Positions 6,492 through 8,362 of a DNA stretch of 8,362 nt are shown in pieces; position 1 is the stretch's first letter, and each line of letters opens with the position of its first letter. Under the pieces are notes generated by a model, which saw only the letters and a program-made list of their open reading frames with translations, searched no databases and had not been told where the DNA came from. The stretch is from Thermodesulfobacteriota bacterium (lineage in GTDB: Bacteria; Desulfobacterota; Desulfocorpusculales; Desulfocorpusculum). Both the position numbers and the translations under genes were made by a program. The stretch spans positions 1-8,362 of the forward strand of contig JAPWUY010000055.1 in assembly GCA_028275295.1 (NCBI GenBank). Reading direction: 5' to 3'.

Positions 6492-6521
6492 CTTATAAAG
6501 GCTCGAAGCCCCTTCTGTCAA
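6492..6521 (-). promoter_or_regulatory. Sigma70-type promoter of the glutaryl-CoA operon
   Basis: On the minus strand a perfect TTGACA (6521-6516) is followed after 18 nt by TATAAG (6497-6492). Transcription would start near 6485, about 50 nt before the dehydrogenase ATG at 6433. The spacer holds a short inverted repeat, GGCT-TCG-AGCC, between the -35 and -10 boxes, which might be an operator; that part is speculative. The promoter lies in the gap after the asparaginase stop, so the operon need not depend on readthrough. Confidence 0.65.
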
Positions 6522-6553
6522 TATCTGGCTAGCTCCTCACCCCTCGCATCCCA

Positions 6554-7624
6554 TCATTTGTCGAAGAGTTTCTGGATCTCCCCCGGATCCGTCGTAGTCT
6601 GCAATGCCAGCATCGTGAGAATTCTCGCCTTTTGGGGAGGGAGGTCATCTGCCATTACCGCTCCCAAGTCCTTGAGGGTCTTCCCTCCTCCCTTGAACCC
6701 ATAGACGGGGAGGACTCGGCCGGTCCATACCCTCGTGGATATGACCACCACAACCCCTTTCTCTATAGCCTCCTTTATCGCCTCGTACATGGGCACATTG
6801 ACATTGCCCCATCCCAATGCCTGAACCACTACGGCCTTCGCTCCCGCAGCCACTGCTGCCCTCAACATATTTCCGTTGGCCCCAGCATACATGGGCACTA
6901 TTTCCACGTAAGCCAGTTCCTCTTTCACGAGGGGTATGTGTTGTCTGCGGGTTGGTATCCTATAGAATATGACCCGATCTGAATCCACAACGCCCAGAAA
7001 GCCAAAATCTCCCGACCTGAAGGTCTCCACACTGGATGTGTGACCCTTTGTAACTTCCCTCGCTGCATTTATCTGATTGTTGAGGGCGACCATCACCCCC
7101 TTGCCCTTTGCGTCCGGGGAGACGCAGATCCGCACGGCATTGAGGAGATTGCGAGGGCCGTCGAAGTCTCTCTCGGAGGCGTTCCTCTGAGCCCCTATGA
7201 GCACGATGGGTTTTTCCCTGTTCACAGTCAGGTCGAGAAAATAGGCCGTCTCCTCTATGGTGTCAGTTCCGTGGGAGATCACAACCCCTGCAACTTCGGG
7301 CCTATCCAGGGCCTTGATTACCTCTTTTTGAAGTTTTACCCACAGAGCTGGCTCCATGTAGTCCGAAGGGATGTTGGAGAAGTTCACGACCTCTATCGCT
7401 GCATGATCCGCGATCTCCGGCACTGTTGCGACCAGATCCTCGCCGCTTATGGCCGGAACAGGTGCCTTCTTTTCGGGATCTACCTTCATGGCGATGGTTC
7501 CGCCAGTGGCTATAAGGACTACTTTTGGTTTTTGAGATGCTAGGGATTTCGATGATGTCCCTGCGAGGCCGAAAGAAAACGTGGCTGCAAGCACCAAGAA
7601 CACTCCAAGTCGTCTCCCTCCCAT
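6554..7624 (-). CDS. ansB: Exported type II L-asparaginase
   Basis: Hydrolyses L-asparagine, and often glutamine to some extent, to the acid and ammonia, probably in the periplasm. With the start chosen here it has 356 residues. An N-terminal signal peptide begins GGRR and has a hydrophobic core (LGVFLVLAATFSFGLAG), with probable cleavage around SLAS-QKPK; the RR pair lacks the rest of a twin-arginine motif. Active-site features are TGGTIA at 40-45 with the nucleophile Thr43, Ser87-Asp88 in PSDYM, HGTDTIEETA starting at 118 with Thr120-Asp121, and Lys193 in EVTKGHTSS. These match Thr12, Ser58, Thr89-Asp90 and Lys162 of E. coli AnsB. The C-terminal domain GWGNVNVPMYEAI is also typical. The ATG at 7624 is preferred because AGGGGGG (7630-7636) precedes it; in-frame starts at 7645 (ATG) and 7663 (TTG) have no ribosome binding site. 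It has its own promoter, and 120 bp separate its stop from the next gene. Confidence 0.93.
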   Translation of the reverse strand: MGGRRLGVFLVLAATFSFGLAGTSSKSLASQKPKVVLIATGGTIAMKVDPEKKAPVPAISGEDLVATVPEIADHAAIEVVNFSNIPSDYMEPALWVKLQKEVIKALDRPEVAGVVISHGTDTIEETAYFLDLTVNREKPIVLIGAQRNASERDFDGPRNLLNAVRICVSPDAKGKGVMVALNNQINAAREVTKGHTSSVETFRSGDFGFLGVVDSDRVIFYRIPTRRQHIPLVKEELAYVEIVPMYAGANGNMLRAAVAAGAKAVVVQALGWGNVNVPMYEAIKEAIEKGVVVVISTRVWTGRVLPVYGFKGGGKTLKDLGAVMADDLPPQKARILTMLALQTTTDPGEIQKLFDK

Positions 7625-7629
7625 GGCTG

Positions 7630-7636
7630 CCCCCCT
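7630..7636 (-). promoter_or_regulatory. Ribosome binding site that decides the asparaginase start
   Basis: AGGGGGG on the minus strand, about 5 nt before the ATG at 7624. The alternatives at 7645 and 7663 follow CTTTCCAAGCC and TAGATCC, which hold no purine-rich site at the right distance. Confidence 0.6.
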
Positions 7637-7684
7637 ATTTCTCATGGCTTGGAAAGATCCCAAGGATCTACCGGTAGCAAGGGT

Positions 7685-7714
7685 ACTCTAAGAACCAACC
7701 TCTCACTCTGTCAA
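7685..7714 (-). promoter_or_regulatory. Probable promoter of the asparaginase gene
   Basis: On the minus strand a perfect TTGACA (7714-7709) is followed after 18 nt by TAGAGT (7690-7685), which matches four of six -10 positions. Transcription would begin near 7678, leaving a leader of about 55 nt before the ATG at 7624. Confidence 0.5.
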
Positions 7715-7863
7715 GCCACCTTCAGACACAAGGACTCGCCACGAGGGGAATCTCGATTGAGAGCCCACTACGAAAGCGAACTGGATCATAAGCCCCCTCG
7801 ATATCTCCGAGCTCAGGGTCCTGTTTCCGATAAGCAAAGAAAGCTCCCTATTGTGGACCCGGC

Positions 7864-7892
7864 TTGACAGGGAGCGGAGACTGTAGTAGAAA
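7864..7892 (+). promoter_or_regulatory. Probable promoter of dctP
   Basis: TTGACA (7864-7869), 17 nt, then TAGAAA (7887-7892), four of six -10 matches. Transcription would start near 7899, giving a leader of about 137 nt before the ATG at 8036, which is long enough to hold the hairpins described downstream. Confidence 0.5.
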
Positions 7893-7897
7893 AAAGC

Positions 7898-7922
7898 CGC
7901 TTTCTGCCCTTTAAGGAAAGCG
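7898..7922 (+). other. Inverted repeat at the start of the dctP leader
   Basis: CGCTTTC (7898-7904) and GAAAGCG (7916-7922) form a perfect 7-bp stem with an 11-nt loop. It sits at or just after the predicted transcription start, so it could be an operator or a 5'-end RNA hairpin. No T-run follows. Confidence 0.4.
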
Positions 7923-7981
7923 CATGCTTCGAGAGACAATCTATCTGCAACTGAGACTCTGAGTTTAGAGAGCCGAGGGGC

Positions 7982-8020
7982 CACAAAGGGGGTTTTGTGC
8001 CCAAGAGGGCAGAAATTTTT
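7982..8020 (+). promoter_or_regulatory. Possible attenuator: two overlapping hairpins and a T-run before dctP
   Basis: Hairpin one pairs CACAAA (7982-7987) with TTTGTG (7994-7999). Hairpin two pairs TGCCC (7998-8002) with GGGCA (8007-8011) around AAGA and is followed by GAAATTTTT (8012-8020), as in a weak intrinsic terminator. The two stems share bases 7998-7999, so they compete in part. The T-run ends 3 nt before the dctP ribosome binding site. The 5-bp stem and the gap before the T-run make this tentative. Confidence 0.3.
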
Positions 8021-8035
8021 CGAGGAGGTGGAGAC

Positions 8036-8362
8036 ATGAAGAGGGGATTGGTGGTATTCGCTTCGGTGGCATTGGTTCTGGCACTTGCCGCAACAGGCAG
8101 TGCCCAACAGAAGGTCTTCAAGTGGAAGGCCCAGGGGTTTGTTCCGGCTGGTATGCTCTACCACGAGACCATGGTGAGGACTGCTGAGGAAGTGAAGAAG
8201 GTGACCAACGGAAGAGTGATCTGGGAGGTATTCCCCGCCGGTGCTCTGGTTCCGCCATTCGAGGGGCTCAAGGCAGTGAGCGACGGGATTTACGAGGTCA
8301 ATTTCGGTTACACTGGCCAGTGGGTTGGAAAGATCCCGGTTGCACCTCTGTTCACAGCCGCT
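8036..8362 (+). CDS. dctP: TRAP transporter solute-binding protein DctP, N-terminal 109 codons (runs off the window)
   Basis: Periplasmic protein that captures a substrate, usually an organic acid, and hands it to the DctQM membrane subunits of an ion-driven TRAP transporter. The start is ATG at 8036 with AGGAGGT (8023-8029) 6 nt upstream. Residues 1-23 are a classic signal peptide: MKRG, a hydrophobic core, and cleavage after ATGSA. The mature part starts QQKVFKWKAQGFVPAGMLYH, then has the DctP-type ETMVRTAEEVKKVTNGRVIWEVFPAGALVP (45-73) followed by PFEGLKAVSDGIYEV (74-88). The frame is open to the end of the window. The membrane subunits presumably lie downstream. The substrate-binding Arg lies beyond the visible part, so the substrate cannot be judged. 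It is transcribed away from the asparaginase gene. Confidence 0.9.
   Translation, partial: MKRGLVVFASVALVLALAATGSAQQKVFKWKAQGFVPAGMLYHETMVRTAEEVKKVTNGRVIWEVFPAGALVPPFEGLKAVSDGIYEVNFGYTGQWVGKIPVAPLFTAA

Larger units (their letters stand above)
7625..8035. other. Divergent intergenic region between asparaginase and dctP
   Basis: About 410 bp with no credible gene. It holds one TTGACA-based promoter pointing each way (7685-7714 minus; 7864-7892 plus) and a long dctP leader with several small hairpins. The 150 bp between the two promoters, 7715-7863, show no further structure that I can support. Frames that cross this stretch on the minus strand continue into the sense-coded dctP gene and look like chance. 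Confidence 0.6.

Noticed and set aside
7703..8164. Minus-strand frames of 153 and 102 codons between asparaginase and dctP
   Set aside because: They are antisense to dctP, which has a signal peptide, a perfect ribosome binding site and family motifs. The minus-strand products are Ser/Leu-rich without a known domain.

Overview
The window looks like part of the chromosome of an anaerobic, fairly GC-rich bacterium that degrades organic acids or aromatic compounds. The evidence is an operon for glutaryl-CoA oxidation through glutaconyl-CoA, a secreted asparaginase, a TRAP-transporter solute-binding protein and a bacterial RlmN. Heavy AGG/AGA and ATA codon use and the glutaconyl-CoA genes recall Desulfobacterota, Syntrophales or related anaerobes. 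That placement is inference, because no rRNA or other taxonomic marker is present.

Layout from left to right. (1) Positions 1-659, minus strand: a small cupin gene followed 27 nt later by the start of an unrecognised gene that leaves the window at position 1. (2) Positions 753-2034: no credible gene. This is an ordered array of twelve GGAG-plus-hairpin elements, six in each orientation, strictly alternating, with a period of about 224 bp. It resembles a REP/BIME (REPIN) array. The last hairpin abuts the rlmN stop codon. (3) Positions 2032-6433, minus strand: a four-gene transcription unit in the order acyl-CoA (glutaryl-CoA) dehydrogenase, glutaconyl-CoA decarboxylase alpha subunit (gcdA), a 71-residue biotin carrier, and rlmN. 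A good sigma70-type promoter lies in front of it. (4) Positions 6554-7624, minus strand: an exported type II L-asparaginase with its own promoter. (5) Positions 7625-8035: a divergent intergenic region with a promoter for each direction and a possible attenuator-like leader. (6) Positions 8036-8362, plus strand: the first 109 codons of a TRAP-transporter DctP protein.

How the genes fit together: the dehydrogenase carries Val before its catalytic Glu (V363-E364), where decarboxylating glutaryl-CoA dehydrogenases carry Tyr. This matches the Tyr-to-Val change described for the non-decarboxylating Desulfococcus-type enzyme. Such an enzyme would release glutaconyl-CoA, and the next two genes encode the carboxyltransferase and biotin carrier of the Na+-pumping decarboxylase that converts it to crotonyl-CoA. 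The membrane beta subunit is not in the window. The most unusual item is the repeat array: its B-type hairpins vary in sequence but mostly keep their pairing through compensatory changes.
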